A stretch of DNA of 64,000 nt from Rudanella sp031411995. Lineage in GTDB: Bacteria > Bacteroidota > Bacteroidia > Cytophagales > Spirosomataceae. The notes under the pieces were generated by a model. It saw nothing but the letters and a program-made list of their open reading frames with translations. It had not been told where the DNA came from and searched no databases. The stretch lies in NCBI GenBank assembly GCA_031411995.1, contig JANOCD010000091.1, positions 246,072-310,071 on the forward strand. The letters are read 5' to 3'. Every line of letters begins with the position of its first letter. Positions within the stretch are counted from its first letter, which is position 1. This document shows positions 16,453 through 27,145 of the stretch, piece by piece. Position numbers and translations under genes: made by a program.

Positions 16453-16523
16453 ACTTTTGTCTATACAAAAGGTAATAGGCCAAACTAATTCGTTGGTCTA
16501 TACGTTACCTCTCTATTGCCCCC

Positions 16524-16552
16524 TTGGGCGGGTGACGCTTAGGGTATATTTG
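16524..16552 (+). promoter_or_regulatory. Candidate promoter for rpoBC
   Basis: TTG (16524-16526), 18 bases, then a perfect -7 box TATATTTG (16545-16552). The spacing is one base short of the usual 19-21. It lies about 70 bases before rpoB, downstream of the candidate attenuator. Confidence 0.6.
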
Positions 16553-16622
16553 GTCAGTTTAAGTTGCCTTGTAAATAGGGGCCGGGAGCGCAATTGACCT
16601 CACAAATGTAATCGCTCAAACA

Positions 16623-19600
16623 TTGGCTACAAACGCAAACACCAACAGCATGCGCAAAAATTTTGCGACGATTCAGCCAGTAATCGGATATCCTGACTTC
16701 CTCGATATCCAAATTAAATCATTTAAAGACTTTTTCCAACTCGATACGCCCTCAGACCACCGTTCACAGGAAGGTCTGTTTAAGGTGTTTCAGGAAAACT
16801 TCCCGATTTCCGATTCACGCGAAAACTTCGTTCTGGAGTTTATGGACTATTCGGTCGATCCACCGAAGTATTCTGTTGACGAGTGTATTGACCGGGGATT
16901 GACCTATTCAGTTCCGCTGAAAGCCAAGTTGCGGTTGATCAATAACGATCAGGACAACGAGGATTTCGAGACTATTGAGCAGGAAGTTTTTTTAGGGAAC
17001 ATTCCCTATATGACCGAGAAGGGTTCGTTTGTCGTAAACGGAGCCGAACGAGTCATTGTTTCACAACTCCACCGTTCGCCGGGGGTGTTCTTCTCTATGA
17101 GTAAGCACACCAACGGTACGAAGCTGTACTCGGCGCGGATTATTCCGTTCAAAGGGTCGTGGATTGAGTTTTCGACTGACGTTAACAATGTGATGTATGC
17201 GTACATCGACCGGAAGAAGAAATTCCCGGTAACAACGCTATTGCGGGCTATCGGTTTTGGGTCAGACAAAGACATTCTAGACTTGTTCGGTTTGTCGGAA
17301 GAAATGCCTGCTACACCAGCCAATCTCAAAAAGGCAGTTGGTCGTCGGTTGGCTGCACGGGTTCTGCGGACTTGGACAGAAGACTTCGTGGATGAAGACA
17401 CGGGGGAAGTAGTTTCGATCAGCCGTAACGAGGTGCTTTTAGAGCGCGACTCGGCCATTCGGGTTGACGATATTGACTTGATTATGGATTCGGGCCAGAA
17501 ATCGGTCATCCTGCACAAGGAGGATATGAATATGGCTGACTACAATATTATTTACAATACCCTGCAGAAGGATAGCTCGAACTCTGAAAAAGAGGCCGTT
17601 GAGCAAATCTATCGGCAGTTGCGTAATGCCGATGCACCAGATGAACAAACAGCTCGTGAGATTATTCAGAGCTTGTTTTTCTCGGATAAGCGGTATGACC
17701 TCGGTGATGTAGGCCGTTACCGGATCAATAAGAAACTAGGGCTGGAAGTATCATCAGACACAAAAGTATTGACGACTGAAGACATTGTTCTGATCGTGAA
17801 ATACCTGATCGGTTTGATCAACTCAAAAGCCGTTGTTGATGACATTGACCACCTGAGCAACCGCCGTGTGCGGACTGTGGGTGAGCAGTTGTACTCGCAG
17901 TTTGGCGTTGGTCTGGCGCGTATGGCCCGGACGATAAAAGAACGAATGAACGTGCGTGATAATGAAGACTTTAAGCCGGTGGATTTGATCAACGCCCGGA
18001 CATTGTCGTCAGTTATTAACTCGTTCTTTGGTACTAACCAGCTTTCGCAGTTTATGGACCAAACGAACCCACTGGCCGAAGTGACGCACAAGCGTCGTAT
18101 GTCGGCACTGGGACCCGGGGGGCTGTCGCGGGAGCGAGCTGGTTTTGAGGTTCGTGACGTTCACTATACGCACTACGGTCGTTTGTGTACTATTGAAACG
18201 CCGGAGGGTCCGAACATCGGTCTGATTTCGTCGCTTTGTGTGTATGCAAAAATCAACAGCATGGGCTTCATCGAAACACCGTACCGGATTATTGAAAACG
18301 GGAAAGTGTCGATGGATAAGCCGGTGATGTATTTGACCGCTGAAGAAGAAGACACGCACTACATTGCTCAGGCTAACTCAAGTATCGACAAGAAGGGTAA
18401 CTTCCAGGTCGACAAGCTGAAAGCCCGTTTTGAAGGTGACTTCCCAATTGCCGAGCCTAAGAGTGTGACCTTTATGGACATTGCTCCAAATCAGATTGTG
18501 TCAGTAGCCGCGTCGATGATTCCGTTCCTGGAGCACGATGATGCTAACCGTGCTTTGATGGGATCGAACATGCAACGGCAGGCAGTTCCGCTGCTCCGCC
18601 CCGAAGCCCCCATTGTGGGAACGGGTCTGGAAGCTCGGGTTGCCGTCGATTCGCGGGCATTATATCTGGCTGAGGCTGATGGCGTTGTTGAGTTTGTTGA
18701 TGCCAGCAAAATAATGGTTCGCTATAACTTGGCGGCTGATGATCGGTTGGTGACTTTTGAGGAAGATGTGAAGACTTATAGTCTGATAAAATTCCGGCGG
18801 ACAAACCAGGATACCTGCATTAACCTAAAGCCAACAGTTCTGAAAGGCCAAAAGCTGAAAAAAGGTGATGTACTGTGCGAAGGCTATGCGACACAAAAAG
18901 GTGAACTGGCCCTGGGTCGGAACATGAAAGTGGCGTTCATGCCCTGGCAGGGATACAACTTCGAGGATGCTATTGTGATCTCGGAGCGAGTTGTTCGGGA
19001 AGATATTTTCACGTCGATTCACATTGAAGAGTTTGAACTGGAAGTTCGTGACACGAAGCGGGGCGAAGAGGAATTAACCTCGGAGATTCCGAACGTGAGT
19101 GAAGAAACAGTTCGTAACCTCGACGAAAACGGCATTGTGCGGGTAGGTACGGAGGTTAAGGAAGGTGACATTCTAATTGGTAAGATTACACCAAAAGGAG
19201 AAAGTGACCCAACACCGGAAGAAAAACTGCTCCGCGCCATTTTTGGTGATAAAGCTGGCGATGTGAAGGATGCGTCGAAAAAAGCACCACCGTCGTTAAA
19301 GGGCGTTGTTATTGATACCAAACTGTTCTCACGTCCTTCGAAAGAAGATCGGGGCAAGCACAAGGAAGAGATCAAGGTGCTATCGAAGAAATTCGCTCGC
19401 GACCTGACCGCTATCCGTGCCCGGATGATCGAGAAAATGGTTGAATTGCTTGATGGTAAAACCAGCCAGGGAGTGAAGCACAAGTTTGGCGACGAAATCG
19501 TTAGCAAAGGAGTGAAATTCAACCGGAAGAACATCACCGATAATCTGTTCCCTGATAAAAACCCGTATCGCGACGAAAGCAGCTATTCAGTGCCAGAAGA

Positions 19601-20495
19601 AGTCAACATGTTGGCTGATGTGGTTTTGGAAAACTGGACCGAAGACGCGCATACGAACCAATTGGCGGTTCAGGTGATCAAGAATTACAATACACGCCGG
19701 AACGAGATAACAGGTCGTTTCAAGCGGGAGCGTTTCACGCTCGAAGTGGGTGACGAACTACCAGCGGGCATTGTGAAACTGGCGAAGGTATACATCGCTA
19801 AAAAGCGCAAGCTGAAAGTAGGGGATAAGATGGCTGGTCGCCACGGAAACAAGGGCGTTGTTGCCCGGATTGTTCGTGACGAAGACATGCCATTCCTCGA
19901 AGATGGTACTCCCGTTGATATCGTACTGAACCCACTTGGTGTACCTTCCCGGATGAACCTCGGTCAGATTTATGAGACCGTGTTAGCTTGGGCCGGACAA
20001 AAACTGAACCGTAAATATGCCACGCCGATTTTCGACGGAGCCACGGAGCAGCAGGTGTTCGACGAATTGCACGAAGCTGGTTTACCAGAGTTTGGCCGGA
20101 CGTACCTTTATAATGGTCTGTCGGGCGAGCGTTTCGATCAGAAAGTAACAGTCGGTATCATCTACATGCTCAAACTCGGTCACCTAGTGGACGATAAGAT
20201 GCACGCCCGTTCGATTGGACCCTACTCACTTATTACGCAGCAACCGCTGGGTGGTAAGGCGCAGTTTGGTGGTCAGCGATTCGGCGAGATGGAAGTGTGG
20301 GCGTTGGAGGCCTTCGGGGCATCGAACATCCTGCAGGAAATCCTGACTGTGAAATCGGACGACGTGGTTGGCCGTGCCAAGGCATACGAAGCTATCGTGA
20401 AAGGCGAGAATATGCCGAAACCGAACATTCCGGAATCGTTCAATGTACTCGTTCACGAATTGCGCGGTCTGGCTCTTGAAATTACTTTAGAATAA
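16623..20495 (+). CDS. rpoB: DNA-directed RNA polymerase beta subunit
   Basis: A 1290-residue beta subunit. Clear landmarks are the rifampicin-region sequence FFGTNQLSQFMDQTNPLAEV and THKRRMSALGPGGLSRERAG, then HYGRLCTIETPEGPNIGLI, and late in the protein KVGDKMAGRHGNKGVV and GGKAQFGGQRFGEMEVWALE. The TTG at 16623 (MATNANTNS...) is the upstream start; the ATG at 16650 (MRKNFATIQPVIGYPDFL) is a good alternative that begins right at the family's conserved part. Gene order and the 19-base gap to rpoC are standard. Confidence 0.98.
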   Translation: MATNANTNSMRKNFATIQPVIGYPDFLDIQIKSFKDFFQLDTPSDHRSQEGLFKVFQENFPISDSRENFVLEFMDYSVDPPKYSVDECIDRGLTYSVPLKAKLRLINNDQDNEDFETIEQEVFLGNIPYMTEKGSFVVNGAERVIVSQLHRSPGVFFSMSKHTNGTKLYSARIIPFKGSWIEFSTDVNNVMYAYIDRKKKFPVTTLLRAIGFGSDKDILDLFGLSEEMPATPANLKKAVGRRLAARVLRTWTEDFVDEDTGEVVSISRNEVLLERDSAIRVDDIDLIMDSGQKSVILHKEDMNMADYNIIYNTLQKDSSNSEKEAVEQIYRQLRNADAPDEQTAREIIQSLFFSDKRYDLGDVGRYRINKKLGLEVSSDTKVLTTEDIVLIVKYLIGLINSKAVVDDIDHLSNRRVRTVGEQLYSQFGVGLARMARTIKERMNVRDNEDFKPVDLINARTLSSVINSFFGTNQLSQFMDQTNPLAEVTHKRRMSALGPGGLSRERAGFEVRDVHYTHYGRLCTIETPEGPNIGLISSLCVYAKINSMGFIETPYRIIENGKVSMDKPVMYLTAEEEDTHYIAQANSSIDKKGNFQVDKLKARFEGDFPIAEPKSVTFMDIAPNQIVSVAASMIPFLEHDDANRALMGSNMQRQAVPLLRPEAPIVGTGLEARVAVDSRALYLAEADGVVEFVDASKIMVRYNLAADDRLVTFEEDVKTYSLIKFRRTNQDTCINLKPTVLKGQKLKKGDVLCEGYATQKGELALGRNMKVAFMPWQGYNFEDAIVISERVVREDIFTSIHIEEFELEVRDTKRGEEELTSEIPNVSEETVRNLDENGIVRVGTEVKEGDILIGKITPKGESDPTPEEKLLRAIFGDKAGDVKDASKKAPPSLKGVVIDTKLFSRPSKEDRGKHKEEIKVLSKKFARDLTAIRARMIEKMVELLDGKTSQGVKHKFGDEIVSKGVKFNRKNITDNLFPDKNPYRDESSYSVPEEVNMLADVVLENWTEDAHTNQLAVQVIKNYNTRRNEITGRFKRERFTLEVGDELPAGIVKLAKVYIAKKRKLKVGDKMAGRHGNKGVVARIVRDEDMPFLEDGTPVDIVLNPLGVPSRMNLGQIYETVLAWAGQKLNRKYATPIFDGATEQQVFDELHEAGLPEFGRTYLYNGLSGERFDQKVTVGIIYMLKLGHLVDDKMHARSIGPYSLITQQPLGGKAQFGGQRFGEMEVWALEAFGASNILQEILTVKSDDVVGRAKAYEAIVKGENMPKPNIPESFNVLVHELRGLALEITLE

Positions 20496-20514
20496 ACCAC
20501 AAATCTCCAACTTC

Positions 20515-23500
20515 ATGTCGTTCAAAAAGAACAAGAAACTCAACAGCGATTTTTCGAGCGTGACCATCAGTCTCGCATCGCCTGAGTCGATTCTGGAGAG
20601 TTCATACGGCGAGGTAACGCAGCCTGAAACGATCAACTACCGGACCTACAAGCCGGAGATGGGTGGTCTGTTCTGCGAGCGCATCTTTGGTCCGGTGAAA
20701 GATTGGGAATGCCACTGCGGTAAATACAAGCGGATACGCTACAAAGGCATTATCTGTGACCGCTGTGGGGTAGAGGTAACGGAGAAAAAAGTTCGCCGGG
20801 AGCGCATGGGCCACATCGAATTGGTGGTGCCTGTGGCGCATATCTGGTATTTCCGTAGCCTTCCAAATAAAATCGGTTACCTGCTCGGCCTTTCTACCAA
20901 AAAGCTCGACCAGATTATTTACTACGAACGGTATATTGTGGTTCAACCGGGGGTGAAGGCCGAAGATGGCATTAATCAACTGGACTTTCTGACGGAAGAT
21001 GAATACCTCGATATTATCGACAAGTTGCCCGGTAACAATCAGCACCTCGAAGACAAGGACCCGAATAAATTCATCGCTAAGATGGGGGCCGAAGCACTAG
21101 AGATGTTACTGTCGCGGGTGATGTTAGACGAACTCTCGTACTCACTGCGTCACGCTGCTGCAACGGATACGTCGCAACAGCGGAAAGCGGAGGCCTTGAA
21201 GCGTTTGAAAGTGGTTGAAGCATTCCGGGAAGCTAATGGCCGTATCGAAAACCGTCCTGAGTGGATGGTAATCAAAATGGTACCGGTGATTCCACCCGAA
21301 TTGCGTCCACTCGTCCCCCTCGATGGTGGCCGTTTCGCTACATCTGACTTGAATGACCTGTATCGTCGGGTTATCATTCGGAACAACCGATTGAAGCGTC
21401 TGATTGAGATCAAAGCTCCCGAAGTAATTCTCCGTAACGAAAAGCGGATGTTGCAGGAAGCCGTTGACTCGTTGTTCGACAACTCACGCAAGGTAAACGC
21501 CGTTCGGTCGGAGGGCAACCGGGCGTTGAAATCGCTGTCGGATATGCTGAAAGGCAAGCAGGGTCGTTTCCGGCAAAACCTGCTTGGTAAGCGCGTTGAC
21601 TACTCAGGCCGTTCCGTAATTGTGGTTGGCCCAGAGTTGAAAATGCATGAGTGCGGTCTGCCAAAAGATATGGCGGCTGAGTTATTTAAGCCGTTCATCA
21701 TTCGTAAGTTGATTGAGCGGGGCATCGTGAAAACGGTGAAGTCGGCTAAGAAAATCGTTGACCGTAAAGACCCGGTTATCTGGGACATTCTGGAAAACGT
21801 GTTGAAAGGTCACCCTGTTCTCTTAAACCGCGCTCCAACGCTTCACCGGTTGGGTATTCAGGCGTTCCAGCCAAAACTGATCGAGGGAAAAGCTATTCAG
21901 TTGCATCCACTGGTTACGACGGCTTTCAACGCTGACTTCGACGGGGACCAAATGGCCGTTCACGTGCCACTTGGTCAGGAGGCAATCCTGGAAGCGTCGA
22001 TGCTGATGCTGGCGTCGCACAACATTCTTAACCCGGCTAACGGCGCACCGATCACGGTTCCGTCGCAGGACATGGTGTTGGGTCTTTATTATGTGACGAA
22101 AGGCCGGAAGAATATCCCGGAATACCCGATTGTGGGTGAAGGGATGATTTTCTACGGTGCCGAAGAGGTAATCATTGCCATCAACGAAGGCAAAGTATCG
22201 AAGCACGCCAACATCAAGTGCCGGGTTAATGTTCGGAACGAGGAAGGTAAGCTGGAATCGAAGGTCATTGACACGGTAGCAGGTCGGTTGTTGTTCAACC
22301 AGTTTGTGCCGAAAGAAGTGGGCTTCATCAACGAATTGCTGACCAAGAAGAAACTACAGCAGATTATTGCATTGATCTTCAAGATTTCAGGCGTTGCTAA
22401 AACGGCTGCTTTCTTGGACGATATCAAAGAACTAGGTTTCCAGATGGCCTTCCGGGGTGGTCTCTCAATCGGTTTGAGCGATGTAATGATACCCGAAGCC
22501 AAGCAGGGCCTTATTGATGAGGCAAAGCAAGGTGTTCAGACAGTTTGGGACAATTACCTGATGGGTCTGATTACGGAGAACGAGCGTTATAACCAGGTTA
22601 TCGACATTTGGACGCGGGTGAATTCCCGCGTAACCGAAACGCTGATGAAACAACTGGAAGCTGATCAGGGTGGATTCAACTCCATCTATATGATGATGCA
22701 CTCCGGTGCCCGTGGTTCACGCGAGCAGATTCGTCAGTTGGGTGGTATGCGGGGTTTGATGGCCAAGCCACAGAAAAACCTGCAAGGCTCTGTGGGTGAG
22801 ATTATTGAAAACCCGATTTTGTCGAACTTCAAAGAAGGTCTCGACGTATTGGAGTACTTTATCTCAACGCACGGTGCCCGGAAAGGTCTGGCCGATACTG
22901 CCTTGAAAACAGCCGATGCCGGTTACCTGACCCGTCGTTTGCACGACGTTGCGCAGGATGTAATCATCAGCGAGAATGATTGTGGTACGTTGCGGGGCCT
23001 ACAGGTTTCTGCTTTGAAGGACAACGAAGACATCGTCGAGCCACTCTCAGAGCGGATTTTAGGTCGTACAACAGTACACGATGTATATGATCCACTCAAG
23101 AAAGATAGCAACGGCAATCCGTTGTTGCTGGTAGCTTCGGGTGAGTTGATTACGGAAGAAATTGCTGCTGCCATCGACGAAACCAGCATTGAAACGGTTG
23201 AAATCCGTTCGGTATTGACATGTGAGTCGCGGAAAGGTGTTTGTGGTAAATGCTACGGACGCAACCTGGCTTCGGGCCGCATGGTCGACATTGGTGAGGC
23301 TGTGGGCGTAATTGCTTCACAATCTATTGGTGAGCCGGGTACACAGCTTACCCTGCGTACTTTCCACGTGGGTGGTACGGCTTCCAACATCGCGGTTGAT
23401 GCCTCAATCCGGGCTAAGTTCGATGGTCTGATCGAGTTTGAAGAAATGCGGACAGTACAATCGGAAGACAGCGAAGGTAAATCGCTGACTATCGTGATGG

Positions 23501-24861
23501 GCCGCTCAGGGGAAGTCAAAATTGTGAACCCAGAAGACCGTAATCAGGTCTACATCAGCAACAACATTCCTTACGGCGCGTTTCTGCGGGTGAAAGATGG
23601 TGATACGGTGAAGAAGGGCGACGAATTGAGTGCCTGGGATCCTTACAACGCCGTAATTCTTTCGGAACTGACAGGTGTAGTTTCTTTCGATGCTATTGAA
23701 GATGGCATTACCTACCGGGAGGAGTTTGACGAGCAGACAGGCTTCCAGGAGATGGTAATCATCGAAACCCGCGACAAAGCGAAAAACCCGTCGATTATTG
23801 TAACAGGTAGCAGCATGCTGCTCGAAGACGTAACTGAAAAGGGATATAACTTGCCCGTTGGTGCTCGTTTGGTGGTGAAGACAGGTCAGAAAATTACGGC
23901 TGGTCAGCCACTGGCAAAAATTCCTCGTAACGTGGGCAAAACCCGCGATATTACGGGTGGTCTGCCACGGGTAACGGAATTGTTTGAAGCCCGGAACCCA
24001 TCGAACCCGGCAGTTGTGTCAGAAATCGACGGTGTTGTATCCTACGGAACTATTAAGCGTGGTAACCGCGAGATCTTCATTGAGTCGAAAGATGGCACCC
24101 GGAAGAAGTATCTTGTACCCCTTTCGAAGTTTATCCTGGTTCAGGACAATGACTTTGTGCGGGCTGGTGCTCCGCTATCGGATGGTGCCATTACGCCGAG
24201 CGACATTTTGGCTATCAAAGGGCCAACTGCCGTTCAGGAGTATCTGGTGAACGAAATTCAGGAAGTATACCGCTTGCAGGGTGTAAAAATTAACGACAAG
24301 CACATTGAAGCCATCGTGCGCCAAATGATGCAGAAAGTTGAAATCATCGACTCTGGCGATACCAACTTCCTTGAGGGTCAAGTGGTTGACAAATGGTCGT
24401 TCCGTGAGGAAAACGGCAAAGTGATGGACGCTAAAGTGGTGATGGATGCCGGTGGCTCCGACACGCTGAAGCCGGGTCAGATTATCTCTTCACGCCGTTT
24501 GCGCGATGAGAATTCGAACCTGAAACGCCGTGACTTAGCCATTGCGACCGTTCGGGATGCTATGCCAGCCGTTTCGCAACCAACGCTGATGGGTATCACC
24601 CAGTCGTCGTTGGGTACGGAAAGCTTTATCTCGGCGGCCTCGTTCCAGGAGACAACCAAAGTATTGAGCGAAGCCTCGATTCGGGGTAAGAATGATACGC
24701 TTGAAGGCTTGAAGGAGAACGTGATCGTTGGTCACCTGATTCCAGCCGGTACCGGTGTTCGTCGCTACCTGAACGTGATTGTTGGCTCGAAAGAGGAATA
24801 CGAGACTATCACCGAATCGCGCGAGCAATTCTCTCGTGCGAAGAAGCGGGTAACGGCGTAA
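20515..24861 (+). CDS. rpoC: DNA-directed RNA polymerase beta' subunit
   Basis: A 1448-residue catalytic subunit. The active-site motif NADFDGDQMAVHVPLG lies at about 21928-21975. The N-terminal zinc site is CHCGKYKRIRYKGIICDRCG, and the second zinc site has CESRKGVCGKCYGRNLASG. The bridge/trigger-loop region (VGVIASQSIGEPGTQLTLRT) is intact, as is the C-terminal FISAASFQETTKVLSEAS. It ends the super-operon, followed by a strong terminator. Confidence 0.99.
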   Translation: MSFKKNKKLNSDFSSVTISLASPESILESSYGEVTQPETINYRTYKPEMGGLFCERIFGPVKDWECHCGKYKRIRYKGIICDRCGVEVTEKKVRRERMGHIELVVPVAHIWYFRSLPNKIGYLLGLSTKKLDQIIYYERYIVVQPGVKAEDGINQLDFLTEDEYLDIIDKLPGNNQHLEDKDPNKFIAKMGAEALEMLLSRVMLDELSYSLRHAAATDTSQQRKAEALKRLKVVEAFREANGRIENRPEWMVIKMVPVIPPELRPLVPLDGGRFATSDLNDLYRRVIIRNNRLKRLIEIKAPEVILRNEKRMLQEAVDSLFDNSRKVNAVRSEGNRALKSLSDMLKGKQGRFRQNLLGKRVDYSGRSVIVVGPELKMHECGLPKDMAAELFKPFIIRKLIERGIVKTVKSAKKIVDRKDPVIWDILENVLKGHPVLLNRAPTLHRLGIQAFQPKLIEGKAIQLHPLVTTAFNADFDGDQMAVHVPLGQEAILEASMLMLASHNILNPANGAPITVPSQDMVLGLYYVTKGRKNIPEYPIVGEGMIFYGAEEVIIAINEGKVSKHANIKCRVNVRNEEGKLESKVIDTVAGRLLFNQFVPKEVGFINELLTKKKLQQIIALIFKISGVAKTAAFLDDIKELGFQMAFRGGLSIGLSDVMIPEAKQGLIDEAKQGVQTVWDNYLMGLITENERYNQVIDIWTRVNSRVTETLMKQLEADQGGFNSIYMMMHSGARGSREQIRQLGGMRGLMAKPQKNLQGSVGEIIENPILSNFKEGLDVLEYFISTHGARKGLADTALKTADAGYLTRRLHDVAQDVIISENDCGTLRGLQVSALKDNEDIVEPLSERILGRTTVHDVYDPLKKDSNGNPLLLVASGELITEEIAAAIDETSIETVEIRSVLTCESRKGVCGKCYGRNLASGRMVDIGEAVGVIASQSIGEPGTQLTLRTFHVGGTASNIAVDASIRAKFDGLIEFEEMRTVQSEDSEGKSLTIVMGRSGEVKIVNPEDRNQVYISNNIPYGAFLRVKDGDTVKKGDELSAWDPYNAVILSELTGVVSFDAIEDGITYREEFDEQTGFQEMVIIETRDKAKNPSIIVTGSSMLLEDVTEKGYNLPVGARLVVKTGQKITAGQPLAKIPRNVGKTRDITGGLPRVTELFEARNPSNPAVVSEIDGVVSYGTIKRGNREIFIESKDGTRKKYLVPLSKFILVQDNDFVRAGAPLSDGAITPSDILAIKGPTAVQEYLVNEIQEVYRLQGVKINDKHIEAIVRQMMQKVEIIDSGDTNFLEGQVVDKWSFREENGKVMDAKVVMDAGGSDTLKPGQIISSRRLRDENSNLKRRDLAIATVRDAMPAVSQPTLMGITQSSLGTESFISAASFQETTKVLSEASIRGKNDTLEGLKENVIVGHLIPAGTGVRRYLNVIVGSKEEYETITESREQFSRAKKRVTA

Positions 24862-24881
24862 GCGGTCTCCACATAGCCCAT

Positions 24882-24918
24882 AAAAGTGCCCCTGTCTCCA
24901 GAGATAGGGGCACTTTTT
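24882..24918 (+). terminator. Intrinsic terminator after rpoC
   Basis: A GC-rich stem built on AAAAGTGCCCCT and AGGGGCACTTTT with a short capped loop, ending in five T. Its A-rich 5' side would give a T run on the minus strand too, so it may also serve the converging amidase gene. Confidence 0.9.
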
Positions 24919-24953
24919 GTTTATCTTCAACTAGTTGTTTAAGACCACAGACC

Positions 24954-26597
24954 TTACTTGTAATCGTTGGGAAGCTGCCGGTGCTTGGTAGCCTGCTCGT
25001 AGGCATAACCAATTTTTAGTAGTTTGTCCTCCTCAAACGGTCGAACAATTAAAGTAAGTCCTACGGGTTCGCCATTGGCACGGTATCCCATCGGAATCGT
25101 AAGGCAGGGATAATTAGCGGCTGCCGCCAGACCGGCACTTCGGTTGTTTACAGACAGTATAGCGTCGAGCTGGTATTGTAGCATAGGCTTTTCGAAATAG
25201 CTGGCTCCGCTCTTACGAATGCTGGTTCGTAATTTGGCCATCTCTTCCGGGCTGGTTGTTGACTTTATAACACCAGTAAATCGCCCCTGTCCGTAAGGTA
25301 TTCGACGGGCCGAATCCTGTTTATTATAAGCCACAATGTCTGAAACTGACTGAAGTTTAAGCGACTTGGACCCGTAGTTTCTGATATAGGTGGGCAGGTC
25401 TACGTTCATGTCGGCGTTTAGCAGTGCTCCGAAACCTTCGTTGGCCGCCTGTTCGAGTTCGATCTCTACCACAATGCCACCCAGCGAAGTGATCTTATCA
25501 ACGTTCGATTTGTAGATAGAATCTCTAAGTAGAGGTTTGTATGCCCCAAACCGAACCCCTTTGAGGCTTCCTGTTTTGACCTCCTCCCAGTATTTCTTAT
25601 CCTTGGGGTTTCCCTTTGTCGCGGCATCTGCGGGGTCTTCGCCTGCCATCGCCGATAGTAGAATAGCGCCGTCAATAACGGTTCTGGTCATTGGGCCGGG
25701 GGTATCAAACGTGCTTGAGATCGGAACAATACCCCCCCGACTCAGTAAGCCGGTAGTTGGCTTGAGGCCGACTATTGAGTTGGCGCTTGATGGCGATAAG
25801 ATAGACCCGGATGTTTCAGTGCCCACGGCTGCCGCAGCATAGTTGGCGGCTATGGTGGAGCCGCTTCCCGAACTTGACCCCCCGGTATCAAATCGTTTCC
25901 GGCCATAGGGGTTAAGGGTTTGTCCACCCATTGCACTATAGCCGTTGGGGCAGTCGAGGCACAGGAAGTTAGCCCACTCGCTCAGGTTTGTTTTGCCGAG
26001 AATAACAGCCCCTTTTTCCTCTAGCCGATCTACAATGAAGGCATCCCTGGTTGTGTTGTTATTGAAAACCTGCGCCCCGGCTGTGGTAGGTAGTCCCTCC
26101 AGGTTGATATTGTCTTTCAACAAAACGGGCATCCCAAAAATGGGGTGCATAGAGGCTGATTTACGTTTATCCCGCCTGCGTGCTTCGGCAACAGCGTTTG
26201 GGTTAATGGCGATCAGGTTGTTTAGGGTTTTATTCCGGTCGTTCTCGAAAAGGGCGATGCGGTATAGATACCATTGAGTCAGCCGCTCGTAAGTAAGTTT
26301 ACCGGACTGAATATGAGCCTGAAGTGTAGGAATATCCTGCTCCAGAATAAGAGGTTTGAGGGCCTCGTAATCTGAGGCAGAGAAATTGCCGAGCTGTCCC
26401 GCTATGCTTTTCCAGAGTTGATTTTTATCCAGGTACTTCGATTGGATAAGTTTGTAACGCATCCTCTGGGATTCGTGGGTGGCGTTTTTGGCTAATTCAT
26501 CGGATTCATCGTAGGGTGCCCAGGCGGGAATGTCTGTTTTCTGGGCTACTTTACACGAAGCCATAACCAGCAACAGGAGCAACATCGCATTCTTCAT
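24954..26597 (-). CDS. Amidase-signature lipoprotein
   Basis: A 547-residue amidase-signature hydrolase, probably anchored outside the inner membrane: the N-terminus MKNAMLLLLLVMASCK has a lipobox ending at Cys 15. The Ser-cisSer-Lys triad is visible: Lys 161 in PVLLKDNINLEG, the Ser cluster at 241-243 in DTGGSSSGSGSTIA, and nucleophile Ser 265 in GTETSGSILSP. Family members split amides of many kinds; the substrate cannot be told. It converges on rpoC and its upstream side borders the mobile-element region. Confidence 0.92.
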   Translation of the reverse strand: MKNAMLLLLLVMASCKVAQKTDIPAWAPYDESDELAKNATHESQRMRYKLIQSKYLDKNQLWKSIAGQLGNFSASDYEALKPLILEQDIPTLQAHIQSGKLTYERLTQWYLYRIALFENDRNKTLNNLIAINPNAVAEARRRDKRKSASMHPIFGMPVLLKDNINLEGLPTTAGAQVFNNNTTRDAFIVDRLEEKGAVILGKTNLSEWANFLCLDCPNGYSAMGGQTLNPYGRKRFDTGGSSSGSGSTIAANYAAAAVGTETSGSILSPSSANSIVGLKPTTGLLSRGGIVPISSTFDTPGPMTRTVIDGAILLSAMAGEDPADAATKGNPKDKKYWEEVKTGSLKGVRFGAYKPLLRDSIYKSNVDKITSLGGIVVEIELEQAANEGFGALLNADMNVDLPTYIRNYGSKSLKLQSVSDIVAYNKQDSARRIPYGQGRFTGVIKSTTSPEEMAKLRTSIRKSGASYFEKPMLQYQLDAILSVNNRSAGLAAAANYPCLTIPMGYRANGEPVGLTLIVRPFEEDKLLKIGYAYEQATKHRQLPNDYK

Positions 26598-27145
26598 AAG
26601 TACGCTTTCTTGGTTTATCAGTTTTGTTAAACGAGTATTAGGGTGGATCGTAATTCGTTCCGACGCGGTTTACAGGAAAGCTGTTTAAACGTTAAGGAGA
26701 ATACCAAAACGGTGTGAACGTTGACGCTCGAACTTTAAATAAACACAGAAATGGGGTCATATACAAAGCTATGATTGAAATCGGTACACCGAAGCGGTGG
26801 TTTTGCCGCATTTGCCAATGGGAACTCGCGGATTTGATATAATTGTACCGCTCACCGAACTCGTTGAGTGCATTTTTCTCCTAAAAATAGGTCGGGGTAC
26901 TGGTACGATGTCAATGGCTGGAATTATCCACTAAACAGTTCTTTACTGACAAAGTTTTGCACCGCTCCGTAGGTCTGATCCGGGGTAATTCCGTTGAAGG
27001 TAACCTTAAGCAGATCGTTCCAAGGGTAAGGCAATGTCCACGGCTTGGTGATGTGGTGGAATTTAAAAATCGTCCGCTCGAACCGCTGCTGATTGAAAAT
27101 ATTTTGCCGAAGTTAAGAATTAATGATCAGCTTACATCTTCGCTT
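26598..27145. other. Gap between amidase and transposase remnant; no gene recognised
   Basis: 548 bases. The left part should hold the amidase promoter on the minus strand, though no convincing TAnnTTTG box is seen. The right part is open in frame with the transposase from 26957, but those 63 residues (FKNRPLEPLLIENILPKL and surroundings) do not look like an ISAzo13 N-terminus and I recognise no family in them. AAGGTAACCTT near 26998 loosely resembles the complement of bases near 28370-28380 and might be a terminal inverted repeat, but the match is too short to call. Confidence 0.4.

Noticed and set aside
26957..27145. Upstream in-frame extension of the transposase from a TTG at 26957
   Set aside because: The 63 extra residues do not resemble the family, and the ATG at 27146 begins directly before the conserved region.
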